64,000 nt of DNA. It comes from Acheta domesticus. Its lineage: Eukaryota > Arthropoda > Insecta > Orthoptera > Gryllidae. The DNA lies in assembly GCA_031308135.1 (NCBI GenBank), contig JAHLJT010002630.1:99348918-99412917 (forward strand), given 5' to 3'. The notes beneath the pieces are model-generated. The model was not told the origin of the DNA. It worked only from the letters and a program-made list of their open reading frames with translations, and did no database searches. Position numbers and translations under genes: made by a program. Positions 11,459 to 21,946 of this stretch are shown piece after piece. Position 1 is the stretch's first letter. Each line of letters begins with the position of its first letter.

Positions 11459-11845
11459 TCAGAGACCCCATTCGCTTATTTGGACGTACACTTGGTGCAA
11501 CACATCGTACGTTCTGCGCCAGCCTCTGCGCAGCTGCGCGCGCACGCGTCGACTGCGCATGCGCAGACGCTCGCCCGCTCGGTGAAAGCGCCACAGCTCT
11601 GCGCAGAGGGCCAGCGCAGACGCGAAGAGGCCTGCGCACAGCAGCTGCAGATGTCCCGCGACGTCTTTCAGCGTCACAACGTTGGTGCGTCTTTGGAGCT
11701 CTGCTCTGGTGGGGTCTCCGGTAATTCACCCAAGCGAGTGACCAAGCCAAACGATGTGTTGAAATCGTCCTTCCACTTAGGAATGAGTCCAGTCTCTTCC
11801 ATTCGCAATATTATCAATTTCAGAAGTTCAGACCACGGCCAATTG
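11459..11845 (-). CDS. IR-B last exon: S2 end, TM3 and C-terminal tail (frameshifted)
   Basis: The acceptor TTCTCCTTTTCAACAG precedes NWPWSELLKLI, then METGLIPKW-type text (EETGLIPKWKDDF), a hallmark of IR ligand-binding ends. About 57 codons in, frame one meets TGA at 11674-11676. Frame two then continues TLKDVAGHLQLLCAGLFASA, a hydrophobic TM3, with a basic tail ending SEWGL at the stop at 11459. The exon is 387 nt after a phase-2 entry, one base short of a whole number of codons. The paralogous exon at 59439-59805 is uninterrupted at the same place, which locates the lesion to the few bases before TLKD. Confidence 0.85.
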
Positions 11846-12211
11846 CTGTTGAAAAGGAGAACTGAAATTAAATTTAAGAATGTTCGACGTACTAAAGCGT
11901 AGGTAACTCTTTTAAAGAATAACAATATTGAAACACATCATCGTCACATAAGAAAACATATTTTTTTTAAACAATACCTGCAGAGAATTGATAATAAAAT
12001 CATCTGTGTTTAAACAAGAACTGAATAAGTGTAAGCAATATGCAGGAAACTAAAAATATGACATTTCACCTTGCAATATTGGTCTTTTTTAAGAGCAAAT
12101 TTAGCATTGTACAATAATTCTTTAAAAAATTATAAACTGGATACTAAAGCAAACATTTCTTACACTTTTTGACAAAGGAAGCCAAAAATAAGAATTTCGC
12201 GTGATTCTTAA

Positions 12212-13168
12212 CCCTAGAATACTAACCATATTGTACATCCGTGCACACTAACCATGAGTAAAACTTACTCAGACTTATTAATTCATGTTTAAAATTTACT
12301 GAAAAGTTTTGGTGATTACCGTTTTAGATTGTAAGCTTCTCTGTTTATTTGGAACGGATTATAGCATATTGTACAATGAGAATTAAAATTCACAGATCAC
12401 TTTATGCGGTATTTATTTTTCCGACAAGTAATTTTGTACTTCTTGTAATAAAGTTGAAATTAAAGAAATTTGGAATAAACAAAACAAATCAAAGTAAGAC
12501 AATTCATTTTAAGAACAAATAGGGTACAGTTTCTTTTCATGATCACCAAAAACAGGCCTCTTAAAGATCTCCGTTTTTTCTCTTATTCTGAATATTCAGT
12601 GTCTCTCTTTCAACTCGTTGAATCCCTTCAATTTGTTTATCAGCCTGTTCTGGTTCATCATCAGGGGGCCAATAATTTGGATCGGAATCACTGTCGCTCA
12701 ATCTATCAATAATGTCCTCTTTTTCACTACCGTCCCCTTAATTTATTTCCTGAATCCATCGTTCAATACATATTTCATCGGACATATTGTTTACACTGAA
12801 ATAATGAGAAATATTGTACGATATTTTAAGAAGAATAGTACTTAAAAACTGAAAATAATTCAAATACTTATTGACTTACATCTCATTCTTACTCACGCCA
12901 AACACCTTCCAACCCTAACGATGAGTAGTTCTTACGTCAAACGCCCCGCAATACTAACTATGAGTAAAATTTACTCACTGTCACACGGAAAATCACTCCG
13001 TAAATGGAACACACGGAACTCGGGCCAGATTCCCTCAAAGAGGGGTATGGCAAACTGACTCAAGGTCACACTGCTAGCGGTTGGGTTCACGAGGTACAGG
13101 GACTCGGGAGTACGAAACAAAAAAGTAACTGTGTGAGTCAAATTTACTCATTGCTAGTATTCTAGGGT
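12212..13168 (-). mobile_element. piggyBac-type element with intact TTAA ends, internally deleted
   Basis: The element begins CCCTAGAATACTA and ends with its reverse complement, and both ends abut TTAA (12208-12211 and 13169-13172). This is the textbook target and terminal motif of piggyBac transposons. Inside, on the minus strand around 12795-12600, a frame starts MSDEICIERWIQEI, reaches a stop, and continues with RLSDSDSDPNYWPPDDE, which looks like the acidic transposase N-terminus. The rest of the transposase is missing. Subterminal ATGAGTAAAA(C/T)TTACTCA repeats occur. It lies in the last intron of IR locus B. Confidence 0.9.
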
Positions 13169-13782
13169 TAACAACTGATTGAATTATTTGCAAAGAAATA
13201 AAATATAAAAGAAAGTGTTCGGTTACGTACGTGTATTATTGCATGTTGCATTTTGTTTTATCAATAACTGCTCTTATTCTGTACTATTAACAAATGTTCA
13301 AGTCCTTTTCTCTAATTTATAAAAAAACTCTCCAATATAACATAGTAATAGGTTATACTTCTTGAAAATATCAGTTCAAAAAGCTGAAATCTGCAGACTG
13401 AAACAACTCTGATAGATCATGAATTTGAATTGATCTTTATTTCTTGTCTGAAATCATTTCACTACATTAAACATGAACCGCTACTATACTACCTACGTAT
13501 AGTAGCAGTCTACGGCTAAGTGTGTTATTTAGGAGACATTTTTTTATAAATTTAAAATGACTGCTGACAACTAGTTTTATAATGCTTTAGGGTATTTTCA
13601 ATAAAAGGATTTGTAAGTAATATATCCTCCACAATAAGTTAGAACTGTATTAAGTTAAAAACCGTCCTCTTAGCGATTATTTAGAATTCACTAATCTGCA
13701 TGGCACAATGTAAAATAAAATTTAAATGAAGCGTTTACGAATTACAGGTTTGTAATTATCAGATCATTGTTTTAACACTCAC

Positions 13783-14114
13783 CGCCTGCTGCAGACATGT
13801 GCCCAAATTCCGACGACTTTTTCTATTATTTTTCTATAAAATCTAGCTTCAGGGAAAATGGAAGTTCCATACTGCTGCCAATGTTCAGAGGGATAGAACA
13901 TTGCAAGACGTTCCTTTTTTTCACTTCTCAAATTGCTGATAAGTTCCCGTTTATTTTTGTAAGCACGTATTGGAATCCTCGACCGCATCTTTCCATAAAA
14001 TGGCTCGATTCCAATATCTGGCATTAGCATAATAAACTTTTTTTTAACCAGCTGATCGTAGGTCTCTATCTCTGCTCCATGTTGTGGATATCTAATAAGA
14101 TCAAAGAGGCAGCC
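13783..14114 (-). CDS. IR-B exon: post-TM2 and S2 ligand-binding half
   Basis: The acceptor TTTTGTGTTCAAG is followed by GCLFDLIRYPQHGAEIETYDQLVKK, completing the conserved 'AYQG-L' turn after TM2 begun in the upstream exon, then the P-x-I-x-T-x-x-(Q/D)L start of the S2 lobe. The 110 codons stay open. The exon ends CSRR with a GTGAGT donor, leaving two bases that the next exon completes as Arg. Unlike its GC-rich neighbours this exon has ordinary base composition. No lesion is seen in it. Confidence 0.85.
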
Positions 14115-16364
14115 CTTGAACACAAAAAACATCCCAAATGAATACTCATAAAATAAATTACGTCGCCGCGGATTTTCGCATACAACTAAAAAATGCACAC
14201 TTTTACAAAATGCGTTCCTATACAAAAAATAAAACTGATTTCATTTTCTACAAAGGGTGTCTGTAAGGGTTTTTCTGTCAAAGGATCAGTTTAGGAGCTC
14301 CAGCGCGATGAATTTAGACCATATTCGACGTGTGCTTCAACTCATCGAAAATTCGCCATTGTGTATCCTGTTTTTTCCCCGCAGCATGACAATACTTCAT
14401 CTTTACTGCGTAAGAAGTTCGCGAGAAAGAAACCTGTACACTTTTATGCTACGTTTTAATTTATTTACGTTAAAAACAGTTTAAAACTGTGTGTAACCAG
14501 CTATGGGGAGAAACGAAATTTGTACACGTTTCATAATTCTGTGATCTCTATCCTAAACCATATTCTAGTCAAATTTTGAATACAGAAAAAAAGAGCGTTT
14601 TTTTCAAGTTTTGTTGACATAAATATTTGGTCTTATATAATAAAATATATTTTCAAAGGTAAATTATCTATAAATTAGGTGGTTTTAAAAGGTAAATTAG
14701 CTAAAACTGAAACCTGAGAATTTACATTTATTTCCACTCAAAAGGTGCTCTCGGTGTATTGTCAATGGACTATTTTCTGAGAACATGGCTAGTATTTATG
14801 AAATAGGAAAATGGGAGAAAATTATGTTGGCATACTTCCAGGAATTCTCTCGTATTTCAAAATACAAATACGTGAACTGAAGGTTTCATAATGAATGGTC
14901 ACGTTGGACCATGGCCGATTTTTTGATATCTTAGCATTGTGTATAAAAGTAATACATAAAGGCAAAAACGTGCAATAGTTCCAAAGAAAAGGTATTTATG
15001 CTAAAATAAGCATTATAAAACTTCATCATATGTCATAATTTGTCATGATTCGTGCACATATATTATCAGGACTTTAAATATGTTCACTGGAAAAAATAGG
15101 CATTTCCCTAATCATTCGATGTCTATAAATGACGTTAATTCAAAAATCTATCTACAAGAAACATTTGATTACGGGAAAAATCTTCATAATTGTAGTTGTA
15201 GGAAGACGCCGAAAAATATTAAAATTTTTGCAGTTCTCGAAAAATTCGTGTTTTTTAACGAAAATGAGACCTGCGCCATTCTTTTAAAAGTCCTTCACAC
15301 TATCCAACAACAACATTTAACAAAAAACAATGGAGTCCACAAAAGATGGATTCTGGCTATATCACAAGTTTTGCTCTTAATTAAGCAACTTAATTAAGAA
15401 TTGTAATGTGAAGTGACTATGTAGTGAAAAATAAATTATGTACTGTGTTCGAATGTCGTCACGTTCCGAAGTCAGTCCAAACATAACCTAACTTAAATTG
15501 TTACCATAGATGCGATGTTCAAATGTTTGATCTTCAGCGCTTTTGCGGCTTCTGGAGGAAGTATTTTCATCACGATTACGTACAGACCAGAAATGACTGT
15601 TGGAATCATGTTCATCCAGTTTCGGCATCGAAACATAACGCGTAGAAACGTTCGTCCTTTTTCCATCCACTTTCCGTACAGAAAATTATGGAAAAAGAAT
15701 GGAAAAATGGCCGTGCAAAAAAGGCTTAAGCGGCAGCGAGAAAGTAAAATTGATACAAATCTCAGAATATAATGTTAAACGTTTGTACTTTTTGAGTAAT
15801 AAATGCCATTACCAACAAATAAATATTTTATAACAAAGTTCCTACCATTCTAAAACTTCAAATGCTATTTCTTCAACACAGCATTTCATCTCTAATGCTC
15901 TTATTGCACCCCAGTCTTCAATTACAAATACGAGTGGCTCAAAATACCACGGAAGTGACATCAGTTCCCTAAAACATTTTTTGGCCCCAAAAAGAACCAT
16001 TAACTATAGTTGGGCAACACTTTTAACATGAATATTTTCTATAAAAGATATCCCGACCACTGCTATAAGAGCGATTGAAAAGTAAGAAATCGTTTTCAAA
16101 AAAATTATTTCATAATTACATCAATAAGTTATTAATTTAATTACAATTCGTGAAATGATTTCTTGTAAATGAAACATTGGAAGCTAGAGGTCACCAGATC
16201 AAAAGAAAGAATTGAAGTAGAGGTGCGAAGTAGACTAAATACAACCGTTGGATCTCCTAAATTGTTAGTATGTCAAAATATTTTCGGTATCAGTAACAGT
16301 CAACACTATATATCAGACAGGAATACGAAGAAGGAAAATCTTAAAAATAGAAATGAGAGCTCAC
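14115..16364. other. IR-B intron; no further gene
   Basis: AT-rich, with a fragment of the dispersed 'cgtatac' repeat at about 15080-15330. A reading frame at 15515-15772 has no recognisable motif and is not called. Confidence 0.5.
15080..15330. repeat. Fragment of dispersed non-coding repeat ('cgtatac' family)
   Basis: Shares ACGAAAATGAGACCTGCGCC and CACTATCCAACAACAA with 3240-3300 and related text with 61000-61100. Confidence 0.6.
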
Positions 16365-16798
16365 CTGGTAGGCGGCGGCGACGACGACGGCGGAGGCGAG
16401 CAGCGCGGCGGCCAGCTGCAGGCGCTGCGGCGTGGCGCGCCACCTGTCCTGCGGGGCGCCCCCGCACGAAGGAGAAGGCGCGCAGCGCGGCGGCGGCGCT
16501 GGCGGCCAGCGACTCGCCCGCCACCACGCGCCACGCCAGCGCGTACGCCACCGCCGTCCCCAGCAGCGCCAGCCAAATGCGACGGGAGAACACGCGCAGC
16601 GGCAGCGACCACGCCGGCAGCGGCGCCGCGAACGGCGCAGTCGTAATATGACGGTCGGGCTCTCCGGTGGACACGATGTCCATCAGGGTTGTGTGACCTA
16701 ACTTTCCGGTTTTGTACCTCCAATATTGTGGCACAAGATCAGTTTGCCCCGTAATCAACATTTTTTCCATTATAGTTGCATGTTTTTCAGGAGAAGGT
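16365..16798 (-). CDS. IR-B exon: TM1, pore loop and TM2 (frameshifted)
   Basis: In the first frame the text runs MEKMLITGQTDLVPQYWRY to APLPAWSLPLRVFSRRIW and LALLGTAVAYALAW, which match the W...F(S)..(V/I)W(L) start and helix of IR TM1. After FSFVRG the TM2 text appears in another frame: RWRATPQRLQLAAALLASAV then VVAAAYQ, the conserved A-Y-Q end. The switch falls at a GGGGG run near 16457-16461; one G fewer would keep one frame. The exon ends CAG/GTGAGC in phase 0, matching the next exon. The acceptor at 16799 (TTTATTTACTAG) is my best guess. Base composition is about 70% GC, far above the flanks. Confidence 0.8.
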
Positions 16799-17049
16799 CT
16801 AGTAAATAAAAGACCTGATTAAATATCAGTATTGTGTAAGGGACGAAACTAAATATCATTAAAATCCACTAGATATCAGCATTTGCAACACATTTAGCGA
16901 TACTTCCTGCGTACGGGTAAGTTTTGCATTAATAAACACATGCTCCTCGTTCATTCATTGAATTGAAGGTGTTCCAGAAGAAAGAGCCCACATACAGATG
17001 ACATAGGTAGGGAAGCAGTTTTCATGAAATTACTCTTCAGCCTAACAGG
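16799..17049. other. IR-B short intron region
   Basis: No motif seen. It includes the sequence after the in-frame stop at 17050, where an unrecognised exon end may lie. Confidence 0.3.
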
Positions 17050-17190
17050 TCAAGGTTGGCATTTTTTGCACCAAACGAAGCATTCTAGAAAATATGAGAA
17101 TGTATCGACTAATGAGTTCGCGTTCCATTCCAGTGAAGTTTCTTTTTCAATTTTGCCCGCCACAATTCCCGGTTTGCCAACTATCGACGC
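17050..17190 (-). CDS. IR-B candidate exon: S1 end, runs into stop
   Basis: After acceptor CGGTTTTAG (phase 0, as required by the exon ending at 17264) the reading is ASIVGKPGIVAGKIEKETSL then EWNANSLVDTFSYFLE and CFVWCKKCQP, then TGA. The VD-FSY...(F)VWC...QP pattern is typical of the last part of the IR S1 lobe before TM1. The stop at 17050-17052 and the overlap in content with the start of 16798-16365 indicate damage or a missed splice site. Confidence 0.45.
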   Translation of the reverse strand, partial: ASIVGKPGIVAGKIEKETSLEWNANSLVDTFSYFLECFVWCKKCQP

Positions 17191-17207
17191 CTAAAACCGA
17201 CCGTCCA

Positions 17208-17252
17208 AGTACTACTACTACTACTACTACTACCTTACTACTACTACTACTA
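17208..17252. repeat. (CTA)n microsatellite in IR-B intron
   Basis: About 14 CTA/ACT triplets with one interruption (CTT), immediately beyond the donor of the 17264 exon. Confidence 0.95.
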
Positions 17253-17263
17253 CTTGTACTTAC

Positions 17264-17542
17264 GGCATGAGTGACGTGTATCAGGCGAATGTAAAATGTA
17301 ATTTTATTTCGTTTCGTCATCTCTTCAACATACGAAAACAGGAACCCACCACCGGCACTTGGATACCCCTTACAGTTTCGTGTAGTGTGTGGTAGGTCTG
17401 CGGTCTGGAGGGCCAGTACTTTCATCGAGATGCGTTCCGAGTCAGGTGGCGTTCTCGCCGCTAGGAGCGCTGCGGCCGCGCGTTCGCCCCTCGCCGCCAT
17501 CTTGGTCACCCGCCGCCGCTCTTCCACGTGTACACGCGCTTC
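17264..17542 (-). CDS. IR-B candidate exon: start of ligand-binding S1
   Basis: An open GC-rich exon of 93 codons between a CGCAG acceptor and a GTAAGT donor, phase 0 at both ends. The reading contains SMKVLALQTADLPH then FLFSYVEEMTKRNKITFYI, which fits the beta strand, then helix ('...LLEELAKRLNFT') opening an IR ligand-binding domain. The acceptor is weak. An internal ATG at about 17497 in CAAGATGGCGGCG context could instead be a start codon of an unrelated GC-rich first exon. IR assignment rests on position and pattern only. Confidence 0.4.
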
Positions 17543-17917
17543 CTGCGATGCAAATGCGCGATTGGCGTTGGATAAGTTTACCTTTTGGGATCCCCTTATA
17601 TAATACTCTTTTGACGAAGCAGATTCTTCTCACTCGCTGAATGTGGCGCCTTGCCGTCGTTTTAAAACCAGTTTTAGAAATATTTCCATATGTTAAAAGT
17701 GTCTATAAAAAATAGTTTGTAAATAAAAAGAAACTTTGAGGTTACTTTTTTTATCCTCGGGCGTGTTACGTAGATAATCTATTAAGAATTAATATTAAGT
17801 AATAAAAAGTACAAAAAAATGTATGCAACTATTCTTCTCGAATGAAAAAACAAAACATGAGCCATTACAAGTCAAATCGCACAAATTTAATGAAAAAATG
17901 ACCATGTCAATTTACTT

Positions 17918-18359
17918 TCCCCGTATACTATACGTACATATAGTATAGGTAAAGTTATGTAATGCTGCGCAAAAAACAGAATTTTCGGCATAAACTCTTC
18001 TTACAGGCCTGGAAACAAAAAAGTGGATAAATCCAGTTGCTAAATTAAGTAAAAAATCTCCTAACACGCGGTGCAACCAGAATTCCTGTTTTGAGGGTCC
18101 TTGATACCGAAAAACCAATGGAAAGCAAAACGTCCGTTCCGTCAGCAACGATAGCTACTAAACCGTTCAGCTGCTTTTCTCCAAAATTAATACTCCCCTC
18201 AAGATTCTCGTGTTCCCTTGAATTTGAAAATCGATATTTTAATTTTGGGGGTACTTTACATGATTCCCCCCGGACATTTTCAAAATTGTTCAATAACGGT
18301 TCCAATTTTTTTTTCTTTAAACGTTTGTAAGGAGACTAAAATACCCTTATTAAGGTGGC
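17918..18359 (+). repeat. Dispersed 'cgtatac' repeat, copy cut by gap
   Basis: Starts TTTACTTTCCCCGTATAC, then TATAGGTAAAGTTATGTAATG as at 60680-60740, then GGTCCTTGATACCGAAAAAC. It runs into the assembly gap. Confidence 0.7.
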
Positions 18360-18459
18360 NNNNNNNNNNNNNNNNNNNNNNNNNNNNNNNNNNNNNNNNN
18401 NNNNNNNNNNNNNNNNNNNNNNNNNNNNNNNNNNNNNNNNNNNNNNNNNNNNNNNNNNN
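18360..18459. other. Assembly gap (100 N)
   Basis: Exactly 100 N, the usual placeholder length, so the true gap size is unknown. Confidence 1.
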
Positions 18460-19530
18460 ACACATGTTCTTTCTTGTAATTCATCACATTTTCATTCAAA
18501 CCTATAATTGGAGGGTAATAAACTGGTAAGATTTAAAAGCTTAAATTCAACACAAAGGACTGCAAAGAAGTATCCATTTGTTGTGCAAAGCTAGTGAAAA
18601 AATTTGTATAAATAAAAACTTATTTATTGAGGTTGGAATACTAGCGTTGCTTTGCCTCTTTATTTATGAATCAGTGGTATTCAAGTGAATTACTCAAGGA
18701 TATTTTCATGCAATTCAGATCTCTCTTCTTCTCTTACTTCTCCCGCTGATCAGATTCTATGCTTCAGGTTACAGAATTGGTGCCTCTGAGTCACCTGTAA
18801 TGAAAGCATATATTTGAAAAATGTAATGCAGGAACACCACACCCGAAATTCTCAAGCATCAAAGAGGTACACTATTAAAATTTAGGCCTATAAAATAATG
18901 ACATGAAACTCTTAAGGTATCTGAAATGTTCGGAACGATACATGAAGTAGCACAACACTAGACGGAAAAATCGTTTTATTACAGTAACTCATCATAACTC
19001 AAAATATTTCACTCACCTTCCCATTTCGGAGGAAAACCTGAAGAAACTTTATTTCCTTTATCCTGCCGAACAACATTGACACATCCTTGGGCCCAACATT
19101 TAGTCATTGTCCTCTGCAACACTTGACGTACACCGCCAAAATAAGCTCGCAAACGAAATGTCACAAACAAACACGTTGCCATTAGCATCGCCGTCTCTTC
19201 AGCAAAAAAATAAATTAGTGGATGAAATGAATGGTAGAAGGTTCATACTCTTGCACCGCTACCTGACGAGCAAATAATCGAAGCAGGGTTTGAAATTACG
19301 CATGCTACCTTAAAATAGATGTCGCCACATGGAAACGATGCTAGCGAATCCTCTAGCCCATACTCTCAAACAGCGAGAGTTTCCCCTCCTGTTGTATATT
19401 CCTCCATGCACAAGTGATGATGTTGGCAGTGCCGAAACTCCATGTTGAATTCAAAGAGTATTTCCTGTATGGAGTATGGTTGAATTTTTAGTTTCTATTC
19501 TTACGTGGAGACATGTTGCGATTTTCTTAG
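18460..19530. other. Intergenic between IR-B side and BTB gene
   Basis: AT-rich. No ORF with a motif and no clear repeat was seen. Confidence 0.4.
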
Positions 19531-19670
19531 CTTTGCCCCTGACAGAAGTCAGCTGTTTCGCTGCTATCTAATCGGAAGCCCATATTTCGCTATAGTGACG
19601 TCACTATGGTGGCGCTTAAGCTCCCGATTGGATGAGATTGCTCAACAGCTAATTGCTGTCAGGGGCATAG
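19531..19670. repeat. Imperfect palindrome with central CRE-type TGACGTCA
   Basis: The left arm TTTGCCCCTGACAG...GTCAGCTGTT is matched in inverse by AACAGCTAATTGCTGTCAGGGGCATA. At the centre is a perfect 16-bp palindrome ATAGTGACGTCACTAT (19592-19607) containing TGACGTCA, the consensus CREB/ATF site. It could be a small MITE or a promoter-proximal element, since it ends about 15 bp before a TATA motif. Confidence 0.75.
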
Positions 19671-19684
19671 ATAAAAAAGGAGCA

Positions 19685-19692
19685 CTATATAG
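19685..19692 (+). promoter_or_regulatory. Candidate TATA box of the BTB gene
   Basis: CTATATAG lies about 30 bases before a plausible start region and about 95 bases before a good splice donor. This is position-based inference only. Confidence 0.35.
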
Positions 19693-19714
19693 ACAAAGCT
19701 CGAGTGGTTTTGTT

Positions 19715-19779
19715 CGGCGTTGATATCTTTTGAGAACGTAATTGTGTTCTGAAATACAAATTTCACTGCCGTTGTAACG
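19715..19779 (+). other. Candidate non-coding first exon of the BTB gene
   Basis: A short segment ends GTTGTAACG/GTAAGAG, a strong donor. The next good acceptor on this strand before coding sequence is TTTCAG at 21941-21946. The transcript start is inferred from the TATA motif. Confidence 0.3.
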
Positions 19780-20469
19780 GTAAGAGTGTAATTTCAAAAA
19801 CTAGCCTTTTTATTTTTTGTTATATTTAAAAATGTTAGTAGTATGTATATTGAATTATGTGCTAGTGAAAGTAGGTTAGTACTTGAATGAAAGAATACCG
19901 TACGATAATTGTCAGAAATTGGGTTCATTGACTCGGAAGTTATTGGAATTTGTTTTACGAAGAAATGTTGTAAAGTTGTTTAATAGCATTATAAAGTATT
20001 TAATAATTTGTTATTTTTTTGCACTGATTTCAATTGAAAAGGTTACTGTCTTCCACATATGTATCTTTTTATTATTTTTAAATAATCTTGGGATATTTAG
20101 GGTCGAAAGGTACCGAAGCCATTTAGGTACCTAATCTAGGCTTTAAAAAAACAAAAAATAGGCTACATTTTTAGATTGTTTTATGTTACTGGAAACAAAC
20201 TTGTGTACATTTTATTTTACTTCAGCATTTCATGAAAAGGTCGATATAAAACATGGAGAAAAGAATACACATAGAAATGAAAATGATAAAACACGTAAGA
20301 CTACTGTACTTGGAAACCTTTAATGTTCAAGAATAATGCCTCCTACATTAGGAGGCATTGTCAAAAATCTTTTTTAAAAGTTATGTTTCATGGTGCAATC
20401 CATTATTTATCACTTTCTTTGTTGTGTAGTACTTCTGGAATAATCCAGGATTTTTATTTAATTTTGTAT

Positions 20470-20571
20470 TTTTTATTTTAATTTATACAGATATTTTACC
20501 TAGGAATGCTTTCAGATTTTTCCTCCACTGAGTGAATATTACTGATTGAGCATGTTTAAGCTTTAACAGAT
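20470..20571 (+). repeat. Direct repeat copy 1 (about 101 bp)
   Basis: Nearly identical to 21080-21180. Both contain ACAGATATTTTACCTAGGAA and end GTTTAAGCTTTAACAGAT; one mismatch is visible in the core. Confidence 0.9.
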
Positions 20572-21079
20572 TTGAACAGGCATTTTTAGGCATTTTAAAT
20601 GTGGTTCTGTGGTATTCTAATGTTGAAATGTGTTCCTAATAAATATCAAGTGTGTATGTGAATCCTAGAAAACTAATAGCTTGTAATTTTCACAATGTGT
20701 TTTAATCCTCTTCTGACGTGATGCGTAAAAATTGGCTTGTTTAACAAATTTAGTTCACTTATTCAAGGCATTTGATTTGTCATATATTTTATGTGTTTGA
20801 GCTATTATCTTGTTCTAATACACAGGTGTGCAACTTGCTAGGCTACTAGGGCCACAACTGAAATCTTTAATATGATTTTGGACCATATTTTCATTACTCA
20901 GGTGATCTGCACCTGACATCCCCATATTGTTGATCTCAGATGTTTGCTCGGCTTCTCTGAAACAGTGGGGTGGGGGCAACCTTGTGTGATATCAGGCCAT
21001 ACCATGCTTAATGCAGTGAAAAACATGGGATTTCACTGGGAAAAACATGGGATGGGAAACATTTATTTAATTTATTAAT

Positions 21080-21180
21080 TTTTATTTTAATTTATACAGA
21101 TATTTTACCTAGGAATGTTTTCAGATTTTTCCTCCACTGAGTGAATATTACTGATTGAGCATGTTTAAGCTTTAACAGAT
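21080..21180 (+). repeat. Direct repeat copy 2 (about 101 bp)
   Basis: The partner of 20470-20571, about 610 bp downstream, in the presumed first intron of the BTB gene. It looks like a recent local duplication. Confidence 0.9.
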
Positions 21181-21750
21181 GATAAAATATTTGTGCAAAT
21201 ATAGGATATTTCGTGAGAGCATATTTTTTATAGCAGCCAGAAGAAATTCAGCAAGACATGCAATGTACTTTTGTAAGATTATTATTTTCTTCAATTATTT
21301 CTTTCACAAAGTAGGGTATATTATATTACTTTTGCACAAAAATACGTCTTTTCATTCTAAGCAAATTTTCATTTCATTTCAAGAATTGTATCAAGAAAGG
21401 TTTGTAGAAGAAACGAAATATTGTTATTTTTAGTACAAATTGAAGAGCATTTTTCACAATTTTCAGGTCATAAATGCATGTTTTAAAAGCATATTTCAAG
21501 ATTTTTTAGGGCATAAAAATTCTCTCCCTACTAATAACCTTCACTTTTCACTAATAACCTTTTGTGAGCCACTATAAATAATTGTGGGCTGCCAGTTGGA
21601 CAAACCTGTTCTTAAGAATTATAGTAATATGCGTTTGTCTCCATGAAACATTTATGGCTAGTATCTAGTAGATCAAATATTTTTATTTTATTGCATGTTG
21701 ATTGACTTTACAAATGGATGTTTAGAACACAGAAATGTAAGCATATTGAT

Positions 21751-21812
21751 GGCTGTCTCACGAATGGTTGTATCTCACTTTTAATGTGAAGTGAGGTACG
21801 ACCATTTGTAAG
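21751..21812. repeat. Inverted repeat just upstream of BTB coding start
   Basis: Arms of about 25 bp (ACGAATGGTTGTATCTCACTT and its near reverse complement AAGTGAGGTACGACCATTTGT) flank a short spacer. A fold-back MITE remnant is the simplest reading. Confidence 0.7.
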
Positions 21813-21946
21813 ATGGCAGACAAAATGGTATATTTTGCAACTGAATATTCAACCATTGTTAACTTATAATAGTGTTGATTTCCTTCAGTAAATGTACTAT
21901 CATTTACGTTTTGTAATTTTTCTGCAATAACATGTAATTGTTTCAG

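Larger units (their letters stand above)
11459..17542 (-). pseudogene. Ionotropic receptor locus B (multi-exon, disrupted in this assembly)
   Basis: Five minus-strand exons read in order as an insect IR: a ligand-binding start (17542-17264), a second S1 piece (17190-17050), TM1/pore/TM2 (16798-16365), the S2 half (14114-13783) and TM3 plus tail (11845-11459). The last three junctions agree in phase: phase 0 between ...AAAYQ and GCLFDL, and phase 2 completing an Arg codon before NWPW. IRs are ligand-gated cation channels in sensory dendrites that detect acids, amines and similar cues. One-base frame changes are needed in the TM1-TM2 exon and in the last exon, and the second S1 piece runs into TGA. 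Either this is a young pseudogene or the assembly has indel errors in GC-rich DNA. A piggyBac-type element sits in the last intron. N-terminal-domain exons upstream of 17542 were not found. Confidence 0.8.

Noticed and set aside
17147..17263. Continuation of the IR-B S1 frame as Ser and Val runs
   Set aside because: This is the intronic (CTA)n tract read through; a GTAAGT donor precedes it.
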